DNA of 64,000 nucleotides from Rhodococcus sp. 14-2470-1b (GTDB taxonomy: Bacteria; Actinomycetota; Actinomycetes; Mycobacteriales; Mycobacteriaceae), in assembly GCF_002259415.1 (NCBI RefSeq), contig NZ_NPFY01000016.1, forward strand, positions 124,001 to 188,000, in the 5' to 3' direction. The notes under the pieces were generated by a model. The model saw nothing but the letters and a program-made list of their open reading frames with translations. It was not told the DNA's origin and ran no database searches. Position 1 is the first letter of the stretch; each line of letters starts with the position of its first letter. Below, piece by piece: positions 56,439 through 64,000 of the stretch. The translations under genes were made by a program, and so were the position numbers.

Positions 56439-57242
56439 ATGAAACGCGAAGTCTCGGCCTACCTCGACGTGGACGTCACGGAGGCGAGCACCCTGGAATT
56501 CCAGATCGCCATCGCTCCGCACCCGGGCGCCGAGGTGTGGGAAGCGCTGTCGTTCACTCTCGATGGCCAGCCTGTCGATTTCCAGGAGATCAGCGGTGCC
56601 CATGGCACCCGAATCCACAAGCTGCACGCGGGCGTCGGAAAGCTCGAAGTGTCCTACTCGGCCACCGTGTACGGCAACACCGACCCGGCGCCGGTGTCGG
56701 ATTACGACCTCTCGCTGTATCTGCGGCCCAGTAGGTACGCCGAGGCGGACAAGTTCTTCGGTTTCGCGGCAACGGAATTCGGTTCCTACGCCGCGTCGGA
56801 GAAGTTGCTCGCCGAGGTGTCGTCCTGGGTCGGCTCACGGCTCAACTACGTTCCGGGAAGCAGTGATCCGATCGACGGGGCAGTGGACACTCTCCTCGCA
56901 GGTGCAGGCGTGTGCCGGGATTACACCCACCTCGTCGTCGCGCTGCTGCGTGCGGTGAACGTGCCGGCACGGCTCGTCGCGGTGTACGCACCCGGATGCG
57001 ACCCCATGGACTTTCACGCCGTCGCCGAGGCCTTCGTCGACGGCCAGTGGCGCGTGGTCGACGCGACGTGCCTGGCCCCGCGGTCGACTCTCGTGCGGAT
57101 CGCCACCGGGCGTGATGCCGCGGACACGGCATTCCTCGACAACCACGGCGGATCCATCACGCTGAACAACGCCGTCGTCGGAGCCGTCGTGGACGGACCG
57201 CTGCCCTTCGACGACATCACTCAACTGGTATCCATCACCTAG
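56439..57242 (+). CDS. Transglutaminase-like cysteine protease family protein
   Basis: A 267-aa protein with an N-terminal beta-rich domain and a transglutaminase core: catalytic Cys in AGVCRDYTHL, His in DFHAVAEAFVDG and Asp in RVVDATCLAP. No signal peptide, so it is cytosolic. The family hydrolyses or transfers amide bonds; the substrate is unknown. ATG 56439 is preferred over 56415 because it has CAGGA upstream and starts the conserved region. Confidence 0.85.
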   Translation: MKREVSAYLDVDVTEASTLEFQIAIAPHPGAEVWEALSFTLDGQPVDFQEISGAHGTRIHKLHAGVGKLEVSYSATVYGNTDPAPVSDYDLSLYLRPSRYAEADKFFGFAATEFGSYAASEKLLAEVSSWVGSRLNYVPGSSDPIDGAVDTLLAGAGVCRDYTHLVVALLRAVNVPARLVAVYAPGCDPMDFHAVAEAFVDGQWRVVDATCLAPRSTLVRIATGRDAADTAFLDNHGGSITLNNAVVGAVVDGPLPFDDITQLVSIT

Positions 57243-57263
57243 GACCCTGGATCTGCAGGTGGC

Positions 57264-57851
57264 ATGATCGAGGTCATGTCTCCCACCTTGCATCTGACAG
57301 GCGACGCGGAAGCCGATGCGTTGTTGGCCGAGGATCCGTTCGCGCTGCTCATCGGGATGCTGCTGGATCAGCAGGTGCCGATGGAGTCGGCCTTCGCGGG
57401 CCCGAAGAAGCTCGTCGACCGTCTCGGTGACCTGAAAGTGGACACAATCGCGCAGGCCGATCCCGACGAGTTCGCCGCGGTGTGCGCGACGACCCCTGCA
57501 GTGCATCGCTTTCCGGGCTCGATGGCCAAGCGGATACAGGGGCTCGCGGAGTTCATCGTCGAGAATTACGACGGCACACCCGACGAGATCTGGCGTCGCG
57601 GCGACCCGAACGGTGCCGAGGTTCTGAAACGACTCAAAGCCTTGCCTGGATACGGCGACCAGAAGGCTCGCATCTTCCTCGCGCTCCTCGGCAAGCAGAT
57701 GGGCGTCACTCCCGACGGCTGGCGCAAAGCCGCCGGAGCCTACGGCGACGACGGTTCCAGACGTTCCATCGCCGACGTCGTCGACGAGAAATCCCTGCTC
57801 GAGGTCCGCGAATTCAAGAAGGCAGCGAAGGCAGCCGCGAAGAACAAGTGA
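57264..57851 (+). CDS. HhH-GPD-type base excision repair protein
   Basis: A 195-aa helix-hairpin-helix protein related to endonuclease III/AlkA glycosylases: [20 protein letters not shown] at the start of the domain and the hairpin [21 protein letters not shown]. There is no Fe-S cluster loop. The protein is of the small actinobacterial HhH-GPD type annotated as a base excision repair protein; which base it removes is unknown. Start at 57264 or at Met5 (57276). It precedes dnaX by 85 bp. Confidence 0.83.
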   Translation: MIEVMSPTLHLTGDAEADALLAEDPFALLIGMLLDQQVPMESAFAGPKKLVDRLGDLKVDTIAQADPDEFAAVCATTPAVHRFPGSMAKRIQGLAEFIVENYDGTPDEIWRRGDPNGAEVLKRLKALPGYGDQKARIFLALLGKQMGVTPDGWRKAAGAYGDDGSRRSIADVVDEKSLLEVREFKKAAKAAAKNK

Positions 57852-57936
57852 GACCAGGTCCGGCCACGGCATCGGGCAAGCTCGACCTCTCGACGGGGTT
57901 GTGCCGGTGTCGGTGCGCGCCGGTACCCTTCCATGC

Positions 57937-60288
57937 GTGGCTCTCTACCGGAAGTACCGTCCTGCGACGTTCGCTGAGGTCGTCGGGCAGGAGCACGTAA
58001 CCGAACCGTTGAGCACTGCGCTCAACTCCAACCGGATCAACCACGCATACCTGTTCTCCGGGCCCCGAGGCTGCGGTAAGACATCGTCGGCGCGCATTCT
58101 CGCGCGGTCGCTGAACTGCGTCGAAGGTCCGACGTCCACGCCGTGCGGCGTCTGCAACTCGTGCGTTGCTCTCGCGCCGGGTGGGCCGGGCAACCTCGAC
58201 GTCGTCGAGATGGACGCCGCAAGCCACGGTGGCGTCGACGATGCACGTGATCTCCGAGACAAGGCGGTGTACGCGCCCGCCGAATCGCGCTACGTCATCT
58301 TCATCATCGACGAGGCCCACATGGTCACGACGGCAGGCTTCAACGCACTGCTCAAGGTCGTCGAAGAGCCGCCGGAGCACCTCGTCTTCATCTTCGCGAC
58401 GACGGAGCCGGAGAAGGTACTCCCGACCATCCGTTCGCGTACGCACCACTATCCGTTCCGGCTGCTCCCGCCGTCGACCATGCGTGGACTGCTCGAGAAG
58501 ATCACCGCGCAGGAATCGGTCCCTGTCGAGGATCCCGTCTACCCGTTGGTGATTCGAGCCGGCGGGGGATCGCCCCGTGACTCGCTCAGTGTGCTGGACC
58601 AACTGCTCGCAGGCGCAGGCCCGGAAGGCGTCACGTATCCGCGGGCACTGTCCCTGCTCGGCGTCACCGATGTCGCGCTGATCGACGAAGCCGTGGATGC
58701 ACTGGCAGCCGGAGACGGCGGATCGCTGTTCGGGACGGTCGACAAGGTGGTCGACGCTGGACACGATCCACGCCGCTTCGCGACGGACCTGCTGGAACGG
58801 CTCCGCGACCTCATCCTCATGCGCGCCGTCCCCGACGCAGGTGAGCGCGGGCTCGTCGATGTTCCCGGTGACGTTCTCGAACGTCTGCGCGACGAAGCCG
58901 GCCGCATCGGCTCGGCGACCCTGGCGCGCTATGCGGAGATCATCCACGCCGGTCTGGGGGAGATGCGCGGCGCCACCGCACCGCGCCTGCTGCTCGAAGT
59001 CATGTGTGCGCGGATGCTGCTCCCCTCGGCCTCCGACGCAGAATCTGCTGTGCTGCAACGTCTCGAGCGTCTCGAGCGGCGCTTGGACGTCACGTTGCCC
59101 GCGGGCGAGCAAGCCGCCGTCGACCAGGCTCCGCAGCGTCGAGCCGAGTCGTCGACCGCCATCGCGTCGCCGGTCGACGACACTCCGCCCAAGTTCGTTC
59201 GGCCGTCCCAGCGGGTAGCTGCGCCCGAGCCCGCGGCTCCTGCCATCGAAGTACCGCCTGTGGTTCCGACGGCTCCCGCGGTTCCCGCGGCGCCTGCCGT
59301 AACCGTTCCGGCGACGCCCGAGCCTGTCCCGAATCCAGTGCCCGAGCCGGAACCCACGCCGGAGCCCCAGCCCACTCCGGAGCCCCAGCCGGATCCCGAG
59401 CCCACCCCGATCCCAGTGCCGGAACCTGAGCCGACCCCGGAACCCGAGCCGACCCCGGAACCTGATCCGACCCCGGAACCCGAGCCTGTGTCGACGCCGG
59501 ACCCGGAACCTGAACCGGCGCCCGTAGAGCCGGAGCGTCCGGTTGCCGAACCGACCCGTGCGTTCGATTTCCCCGCGCCAGTCGAGGCTCAGCCTGCCCC
59601 TGAACCAGCGCCTGCCCCTGAACCGGAACCAGTACCGGAACCAGTACCGGAGCCTGAGCCCGAGCCCGAGCCGGTTGCGGCGGCGTCCAACCAGCCGGAC
59701 GCCGCGGCGATTCGTGCGGTCTGGTCCGAGGTCCGAGCCAAGGTGCGCGAGCGCAGCCGCACGGTCGAGGTCATGTTGTCCGGTGCGTCGGTGAGGGCTG
59801 TGAGCGACGGCTCGATCACGCTCGGCCATGATTCTGCGCCGCTCGCGAAGCGGTTGCAGGAGGGACGAAATGCCGACGTCATCAGGGATGCCCTTCGTGA
59901 CGTGTTCGGTGTCGACTGGCAGGTGACGTGCGTCGTCGGAGCGTCGGCTCCCGCTGAGGAAGCTCCGGTCACGAAGGCTGCGCCCGAACCTCCGAAGGCG
60001 CCGCCGACCAAGTTCTCGCGTCCGAGCCAGGCGAACAAGCCCGCTTCCGTTGCGCGGGAGTCGGCAGCGACCGACCACGGGTACGACGACATACCGCCCC
60101 CCGAGGCGCCCGACTATCCCGACGACCCCGAGCCGGCCGGTCCACCGCCACCGGAAACACCGGAGGACGAGGAAGAGCTGCTCAAGGCGGCCGCCGAACC
60201 TGCCGACCCGTCGGTGCGCCGCGACCCGGAAACGGTGGCCATGGAACTGTTGCAGGCCGAGCTCGGGGCGACTCCACTTAAGGAATAG
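57937..60288 (+). CDS. dnaX: DNA polymerase III subunits gamma and tau
   Basis: A 783-aa clamp-loader ATPase. The N-terminal AAA+ domain has [19 protein letters not shown], Walker [10 protein letters not shown], a zinc module with CGVCNSC, Walker [11 protein letters not shown] and sensor [10 protein letters not shown]. Domain III follows to about residue 380. A very long Pro/Glu-rich linker (about 430-590, repeated PEPEPTPEP) leads to the tau-specific C-terminal domain. GTG 57937 matches the conserved VALYRKYRP start. It assembles with delta, delta' and the core polymerase. No A-rich frameshift signal for a short gamma form was seen. Confidence 0.95.
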   Translation: MALYRKYRPATFAEVVGQEHVTEPLSTALNSNRINHAYLFSGPRGCGKTSSARILARSLNCVEGPTSTPCGVCNSCVALAPGGPGNLDVVEMDAASHGGVDDARDLRDKAVYAPAESRYVIFIIDEAHMVTTAGFNALLKVVEEPPEHLVFIFATTEPEKVLPTIRSRTHHYPFRLLPPSTMRGLLEKITAQESVPVEDPVYPLVIRAGGGSPRDSLSVLDQLLAGAGPEGVTYPRALSLLGVTDVALIDEAVDALAAGDGGSLFGTVDKVVDAGHDPRRFATDLLERLRDLILMRAVPDAGERGLVDVPGDVLERLRDEAGRIGSATLARYAEIIHAGLGEMRGATAPRLLLEVMCARMLLPSASDAESAVLQRLERLERRLDVTLPAGEQAAVDQAPQRRAESSTAIASPVDDTPPKFVRPSQRVAAPEPAAPAIEVPPVVPTAPAVPAAPAVTVPATPEPVPNPVPEPEPTPEPQPTPEPQPDPEPTPIPVPEPEPTPEPEPTPEPDPTPEPEPVSTPDPEPEPAPVEPERPVAEPTRAFDFPAPVEAQPAPEPAPAPEPEPVPEPVPEPEPEPEPVAAASNQPDAAAIRAVWSEVRAKVRERSRTVEVMLSGASVRAVSDGSITLGHDSAPLAKRLQEGRNADVIRDALRDVFGVDWQVTCVVGASAPAEEAPVTKAAPEPPKAPPTKFSRPSQANKPASVARESAATDHGYDDIPPPEAPDYPDDPEPAGPPPPETPEDEEELLKAAAEPADPSVRRDPETVAMELLQAELGATPLKE

Positions 60289-60293
60289 GAGCT

Positions 60294-60365
60294 AGCACCC
60301 TTTTTGCAGAGCTGACACGCCCGATTCGCGGATAGGAGGCGTGCTGGGTCGGCAGAAAGGGTGCT
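60294..60365. terminator. Compound hairpin after dnaX
   Basis: AGCACCCTTTTTGC (60294-60307) pairs with GCAGAAAGGGTGCT (60352-60365) at 13 of 14 positions; an inner stem CACGCC/GGCGTG lies in the loop. It starts 6 nt after the dnaX stop and also faces the end of the opposing small gene at 60391, so it may end both transcripts. Confidence 0.65.
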
Positions 60366-60390
60366 GAGTCGACCACATGACCGACCTGGG

Positions 60391-60621
60391 TCAGGTTGTT
60401 TCGATGTCTTCGGGGTCGACGAAGACGAGCCGGCCGTCGTCGAGGGCGACTGCGTAACGGTGAGCTCTGGCCCAGGTGCGGTCGACCGGTGCCGTCTGCT
60501 CACCGAAGTCTTCTTTGACCACGCCTGATTCCTTGGGCCACTGATCGCGTGGCAGGGAAGAATCGGAGCTGTAGCGCACTTTGACGTGCGCTCCGACCGC
60601 GAGCGGCTTCTGAGTGTCCAT
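60391..60621 (-). CDS. Small hypothetical protein, 76 aa
   Basis: A soluble protein with an SH3-like beta pattern: VGAHVKVRYSSDSSLPRDQWPKESGVVKEDFGEQ... YAVALDDGRLVFVDPEDIETT. The spaced V-x-V and final FVDPEDI suggest a small barrel fold similar to DUF1918-like or KOW-type proteins, but I do not recognise the family. ATG 60621 has GGAG nine bases upstream; three further ATG/Met codons upstream are poorer. It is monocistronic. Confidence 0.6.
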   Translation of the reverse strand: MDTQKPLAVGAHVKVRYSSDSSLPRDQWPKESGVVKEDFGEQTAPVDRTWARAHRYAVALDDGRLVFVDPEDIETT

Positions 60622-60915
60622 GGTCATCATCTCCGTAACTGGCCGAGCTCGAACCTCCCCCGCAGGCTCCACTCTGTGGAACCGGTTCGTTCCGCTGGCT
60701 CCACTCCCATATCCCCCCGAGTGGTGATGGTATCTCTACCCCTGTCTCGTCGAGCTGAAACGCACGCGCCGGTCACGGACCGCGCTCGTTTCGGTCCTTC
60801 ACCGGCTTGTGTACCGCGTTCTAGTGTGAGAGGAGCCGAGGTGTGATCCTCGAGTCCTGCGGCGCTCTCGGGTGCCGCCGCCGAGTCAGAAGTACGTGGA
60901 AGGAACGACCGCGCT
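60622..60915. other. 294-bp intergenic region with divergent promoters
   Basis: It holds the promoter of the small minus-strand gene and that of the fadAB operon. A direct repeat of GGCTCCAC occurs near 60665 and 60697. I could not pick out a convincing -35/-10 pair or a clear operator for fadAB. Confidence 0.5.
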
Positions 60916-62127
60916 GTGACTACAGAAGCGTTCATTTACGAAGCCATCAGGACCCCACGCGGCAAGGGGAAGAACGGCTCACTGCATTCCGTCAAGCCGA
61001 TTTCGCTGGTCACCGGCCTGATCGACGAGCTGCGTCGACGGTTCCCCGACCTCGATGAGAACCGCATCTCCGACCTGATCCTCGGTGTGGTCTCCCCGGT
61101 GGGTGATCAGGGCGCCGATATCGCGCGCACCGCGGTCCTCGCCGCGAAGATGCCCGACACTGTCGGTGGATTCCAGCTCAACCGGTTCTGCGCGTCGGGC
61201 CTCGAAGCCGTCAATCTGGCTGCGCAAAAAGTGCGTTCCGGCTGGGACGAGGTCGTCATCGCCGGTGGCGTCGAGTCGATGTCCCGCGTTCCTATGGGCA
61301 GCGACGGGGGTGCCTGGGCGATGGACCCGGCCACCAACTACGACACGTACTTCGCGCCGCAGGGCATCGGCGCCGATCTCATCGCGACGATCGAGGGGTT
61401 CAGCCGCGAGGACGTCGACGCCTATGCCGTGCAGTCGCAGGAGCGTGCGGCCGCTGCATGGTCGGGTGGCTACTTCGCCAAGTCCGTCGTACCGGTCACC
61501 GACCAGAACGGCCTGCTGATCCTCGACCACGACGAGCACATGCGTCCGGGCAGCACGGTCGAATCGCTCGGCAAGCTGAACCCGGCCTTCACCGGTGTGG
61601 CTGCGATGGGCGGATTCGACGACGTCGCGCTCCAGAAGTACCACTGGATCGAGAAGATCGATCACGTCCACACCGGTGGCAACAGCTCCGGCATCGTCGA
61701 CGGCGCGGCCCTCGTCCTTGTAGGTAGCGAGCAGGCAGGCAAGGACCTGAATCTGGTTCCGCGTGCGCGCATCGTCGCGACGGCCACTTCCGGTGCAGAC
61801 ACGACCATCATGCTGACCGGCCCGACGCCCGCGTCCAAGAAGGTTCTGGCGACAGCAGGATTGACCGTCGACGACATCGATCTTTTCGAACTGAACGAGG
61901 CGTTCGCATCCGTCGTCCTTCGCTTCCAGAAGGATCTGCAGATCCCGAACGAGAAGCTGAACGTCAACGGTGGAGCCATCGCGATGGGACACCCGCTCGG
62001 CGCCACCGGAGCCATGATCACCGGAACCGTGCTCGACGAGCTCGAGCGTCGCGGCGGCCGGTACGCACTCATCACCCTGTGCATCGGCGGCGGCATGGGC
62101 GTTGCCACCATCATCGAGCGAGTCTGA
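60916..62127 (+). CDS. fadA: Acetyl-CoA acyltransferase (thiolase)
   Basis: A 403-aa thiolase that cleaves 3-ketoacyl-CoA in beta-oxidation. The active-site Cys92 is in [12 protein letters not shown], the His region is [16 protein letters not shown], and the second Cys is in [12 protein letters not shown]. The start is GTG 60916. It lies 10 nt before fadB, the usual FadA-FadB pair (Rv0859-Rv0860 in M. tuberculosis as I remember). The pair should form the trifunctional complex. Confidence 0.94.
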   Translation: MTTEAFIYEAIRTPRGKGKNGSLHSVKPISLVTGLIDELRRRFPDLDENRISDLILGVVSPVGDQGADIARTAVLAAKMPDTVGGFQLNRFCASGLEAVNLAAQKVRSGWDEVVIAGGVESMSRVPMGSDGGAWAMDPATNYDTYFAPQGIGADLIATIEGFSREDVDAYAVQSQERAAAAWSGGYFAKSVVPVTDQNGLLILDHDEHMRPGSTVESLGKLNPAFTGVAAMGGFDDVALQKYHWIEKIDHVHTGGNSSGIVDGAALVLVGSEQAGKDLNLVPRARIVATATSGADTTIMLTGPTPASKKVLATAGLTVDDIDLFELNEAFASVVLRFQKDLQIPNEKLNVNGGAIAMGHPLGATGAMITGTVLDELERRGGRYALITLCIGGGMGVATIIERV

Positions 62128-62137
62128 GGAACACACC

Positions 62138-64000
62138 ATGAGCGAAAACATGATCACCTGGGACCAGGATTCCGACGGCATCGTCGTGCTCACGATGGAC
62201 GACCCCAACCAGGGCGCCAACACGATGAACCAGCTGTACAAGGACTCGATGGGCGCAACCGTCGACCGGCTGGAGAAGGAACTCGACTCCATCACCGGCG
62301 TCGTGATCACCTCGGCGAAGAAAACGTTCTTCGCCGGTGGTGACCTCAACAGCCTCATCACCGCGAAGCCCGAGGACGCTCAGCGCGTGTTCGACGAGGT
62401 GCAGGAAGTCAAAGCTCAGCTGCGACGCCTGGAGAAGCTCGGCAAGCCCGTCGTCTCCGCGATCAACGGCGCTGCGTTGGGTGGTGGCCTCGAGATCACG
62501 CTCGCGACGCACCACCGCATCGTGGCCAACGTGTCGGGCGTGCAGCTCGGTCTGCCCGAGGTCTCCCTCGGCCTCCTGCCCGGTGGTGGCGGCGTCACGC
62601 GCATCACGCGCCTGCTCGGCATCCAGAACGGATTCATGACCGTCCTTGCCCAGGGCACCCGGTTCCGTCCGGAGAAGGCGCTGGAAATCGGTCTCGTGCA
62701 CGAGCTCGTCGACAGCATCGACGCTCTTGTGCCCGCGGCGAAAGCATGGATCAAGGCCAACCCGGAGGGTGGCGTCGCACCGTGGGACGTCAAGGGCTAC
62801 AAGATTCCCGGTGGCACGCCGTCGAATCCGAAGCTCGCCCAGATCTTGCCCGCGTTCCCGTCGAATCTGCGTAAGCAGATCAAGGGTGCTCCGATGCCGG
62901 CTCCGCGCGCGATCCTCTCGGCCGCGGTCGAGGGAGCTCAAGTCGACTTCGACAATGCGTCGACCATCGAGTCCCGGTACTTCACCGAGCTCGTCACCGG
63001 CTCGGTGTCGAAGAACATGATTCAGGCGTTCTTCTTCGACCTGCAGGCGATCAATGCAGGCAAGTCTCGTCCGGACGGTATCGAGAAGACGACCTTCACC
63101 AAGGTCGCAGTCCTCGGTGCAGGCATGATGGGCGCCGGTATCGCCTACGTGTGTGCCAAAGCGGGCATCGACGTCGTCCTCAAGGACGTCGCCCTCGAGT
63201 CCGCGGAGAAGGGCAAGGCGTACTCCGAGGCCATCGAGGCGAAGGCGCTCTCGCGCGGCAAGACCACGCAGGAGAAGTCCGACGCACTGCTCGCGCGAAT
63301 CCATCCGACCGCCGATGCCAAGGACGTCGAAGGCGCCGACCTCGTCATCGAGGCGGTCTTCGAATCCGAGGAGCTCAAGCAGAAGGTGTTCCAGGAGATC
63401 GAGGACCTCGTCGACCCGTCGGCGTTGCTCGGTTCCAACACCTCGACGCTGCCGATCACGAGCCTCGCTCAGGGTGTGAAGCGTCAGGAAGACTTCATCG
63501 GAATCCACTTCTTCTCACCCGTCGACAAGATGCCGCTGGTGGAAATCATCCGCGGCGAGAAGACATCGGACGCTGCACTGGCGAAGGCCTTCGACCTGGT
63601 ACAGGTCATCAAGAAGACCCCGATCGTCGTCAACGACAGCCGTGGGTTCTTCACCTCGCGCGTCATCGGCACCTTCATCAACGAGGCCATCGCGATGCTC
63701 GGTGAGGGCGTGGAGCCGTCGACCATCGAGCAGGCAGGCCTGCAGGCCGGCTACCCGGCGGCGCCGCTGCAGCTGTCCGATGAGCTGACGCTCAACCTGA
63801 TGCAGAAGATCCGCAAGGAGACCTACGACGCCATCAAGGCTGCAGGCGGTACTCCTCCGGAGGATCCGGCCGGCGCAGTCATCGACAAGATGGTCGACGA
63901 GTTCGAGCGTCCCTCCAAGGCGAAGGGCGCTGGCTTCTACGAGTACGCCGACGGCAAGCGCGCCGGCCTGTGGTCTGGCCTGCGTGACGCGTTCAAGTCA
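62138..64000 (+). CDS. fadB: Fatty-acid oxidation multifunctional protein (FadB), 3' partial
   Basis: At least 621 residues; the gene runs off the right edge. The N-terminal half is an enoyl-CoA hydratase (FFAGGDLNSL oxyanion block, ALGGGLEITLATHHRI, LGLPEVSLGLLPGGGG with the catalytic Glu). The second part is L-3-hydroxyacyl-CoA dehydrogenase starting near residue 320 with the NAD motif VAVLGAGMMGAGIA and SNTSTLPI, FIGIHFFSPVDKMPLVEII with catalytic His. ATG 62138 follows GAGGA. It works with fadA upstream in beta-oxidation. Confidence 0.95.
   Translation, partial: MSENMITWDQDSDGIVVLTMDDPNQGANTMNQLYKDSMGATVDRLEKELDSITGVVITSAKKTFFAGGDLNSLITAKPEDAQRVFDEVQEVKAQLRRLEKLGKPVVSAINGAALGGGLEITLATHHRIVANVSGVQLGLPEVSLGLLPGGGGVTRITRLLGIQNGFMTVLAQGTRFRPEKALEIGLVHELVDSIDALVPAAKAWIKANPEGGVAPWDVKGYKIPGGTPSNPKLAQILPAFPSNLRKQIKGAPMPAPRAILSAAVEGAQVDFDNASTIESRYFTELVTGSVSKNMIQAFFFDLQAINAGKSRPDGIEKTTFTKVAVLGAGMMGAGIAYVCAKAGIDVVLKDVALESAEKGKAYSEAIEAKALSRGKTTQEKSDALLARIHPTADAKDVEGADLVIEAVFESEELKQKVFQEIEDLVDPSALLGSNTSTLPITSLAQGVKRQEDFIGIHFFSPVDKMPLVEIIRGEKTSDAALAKAFDLVQVIKKTPIVVNDSRGFFTSRVIGTFINEAIAMLGEGVEPSTIEQAGLQAGYPAAPLQLSDELTLNLMQKIRKETYDAIKAAGGTPPEDPAGAVIDKMVDEFERPSKAKGAGFYEYADGKRAGLWSGLRDAFKS

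Noticed and set aside
57814..60078. A 754-aa open frame on the minus strand opposite dnaX
   Set aside because: It is a codon-bias shadow of dnaX; its Gly/Arg/Leu repeats simply mirror the Pro/Glu linker and it has no ribosome-binding site or recognisable domain.
60979..63508. Long minus-strand frames opposite fadA and fadB
   Set aside because: Shadows of two well-supported beta-oxidation genes; composition is not protein-like.

Overview
The window reads as a chromosomal segment of a GC-rich, mycolic-acid-type actinomycete. Rhodococcus or a close Nocardiaceae relative is the most likely source. The evidence is gene content and order. The blocks tyrA / glycolipid-binding protein / tadA / tRNA-Ser and dnaX / ffs / AspC-type aminotransferase match blocks I remember from Mycobacterium tuberculosis (around Rv3752c-Rv3754 and Rv3721c-Rv3722c). 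There is also a siderophore importer of the mycobacterial IrtAB kind, IdeR-like iron boxes, many GTG starts and at least one apparently leaderless gene. No rRNA, phage, transposase or CRISPR was seen, and the host assignment is an inference.

Layout, left to right. 1-4.3 kb: end of a DhaL kinase subunit, a free methionine sulfoxide reductase with a DUF998 membrane protein, and a restriction-modification set (C5 methyltransferase, probable endonuclease, Vsr). 4.4-8.2 kb: a heterodimeric ABC exporter behind a MerR-type promoter. 8.2-11.7 kb: housekeeping genes (tyrA, tadA and partner, csbD, tRNA-Ser). 11.7-16.8 kb: iron-siderophore uptake (separate siderophore reductase, two ABC half-transporters, IdeR-like boxes, TetR). 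16.9-21.5 kb: FBP zinc-finger protein, lipoproteins, PHP hydrolase, YceI, sterol-desaturase-like enzyme. 21.7-31.9 kb: a nine-gene operon that interleaves a complete Rieske aromatic-ring dioxygenase with a complete RbsABC-type importer and two alpha/beta hydrolases, with a GAF-LuxR regulator at its end. 32-39.6 kb: Rrf2 regulator, TetR-MMPL pair, second heterodimeric ABC exporter. 39.6-46.8 kb: three queuosine genes (tgt, yhhQ, gluQ) around a MerR gene and a monooxygenase / di-iron protein / SDR operon. 46.9-50.1 kb: LysR, MFS symporter, 3-hydroxybutyrate dehydrogenase. 50.1-60.6 kb: tRNA-Ser, SRP RNA, aminotransferase, TetR-controlled drug exporter, secreted lipase, PhoU, transglutaminase, HhH-GPD protein, dnaX. 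60.9-64 kb: fadA and the start of fadB.

The most interesting systems are: (1) the dioxygenase-importer operon, which looks like a self-contained capture-and-oxidise unit for an aromatic compound but has no dihydrodiol dehydrogenase or ring-cleavage gene; (2) a queuosine salvage set (importer, transglycosylase with an altered substrate loop, glutamyl-Q synthetase) with no synthesis genes in view; (3) two dispersed intergenic inverted-repeat families, one with a conserved loop and arms that differ but stay self-complementary; (4) in-frame minisatellites at the start of a monooxygenase and across the stop codon of the FBP gene. Many operators could be read by eye, including MerR-type, IdeR-like, TetR-type, Rrf2-type and SigB-like sites. 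All functional statements are from sequence reading alone.
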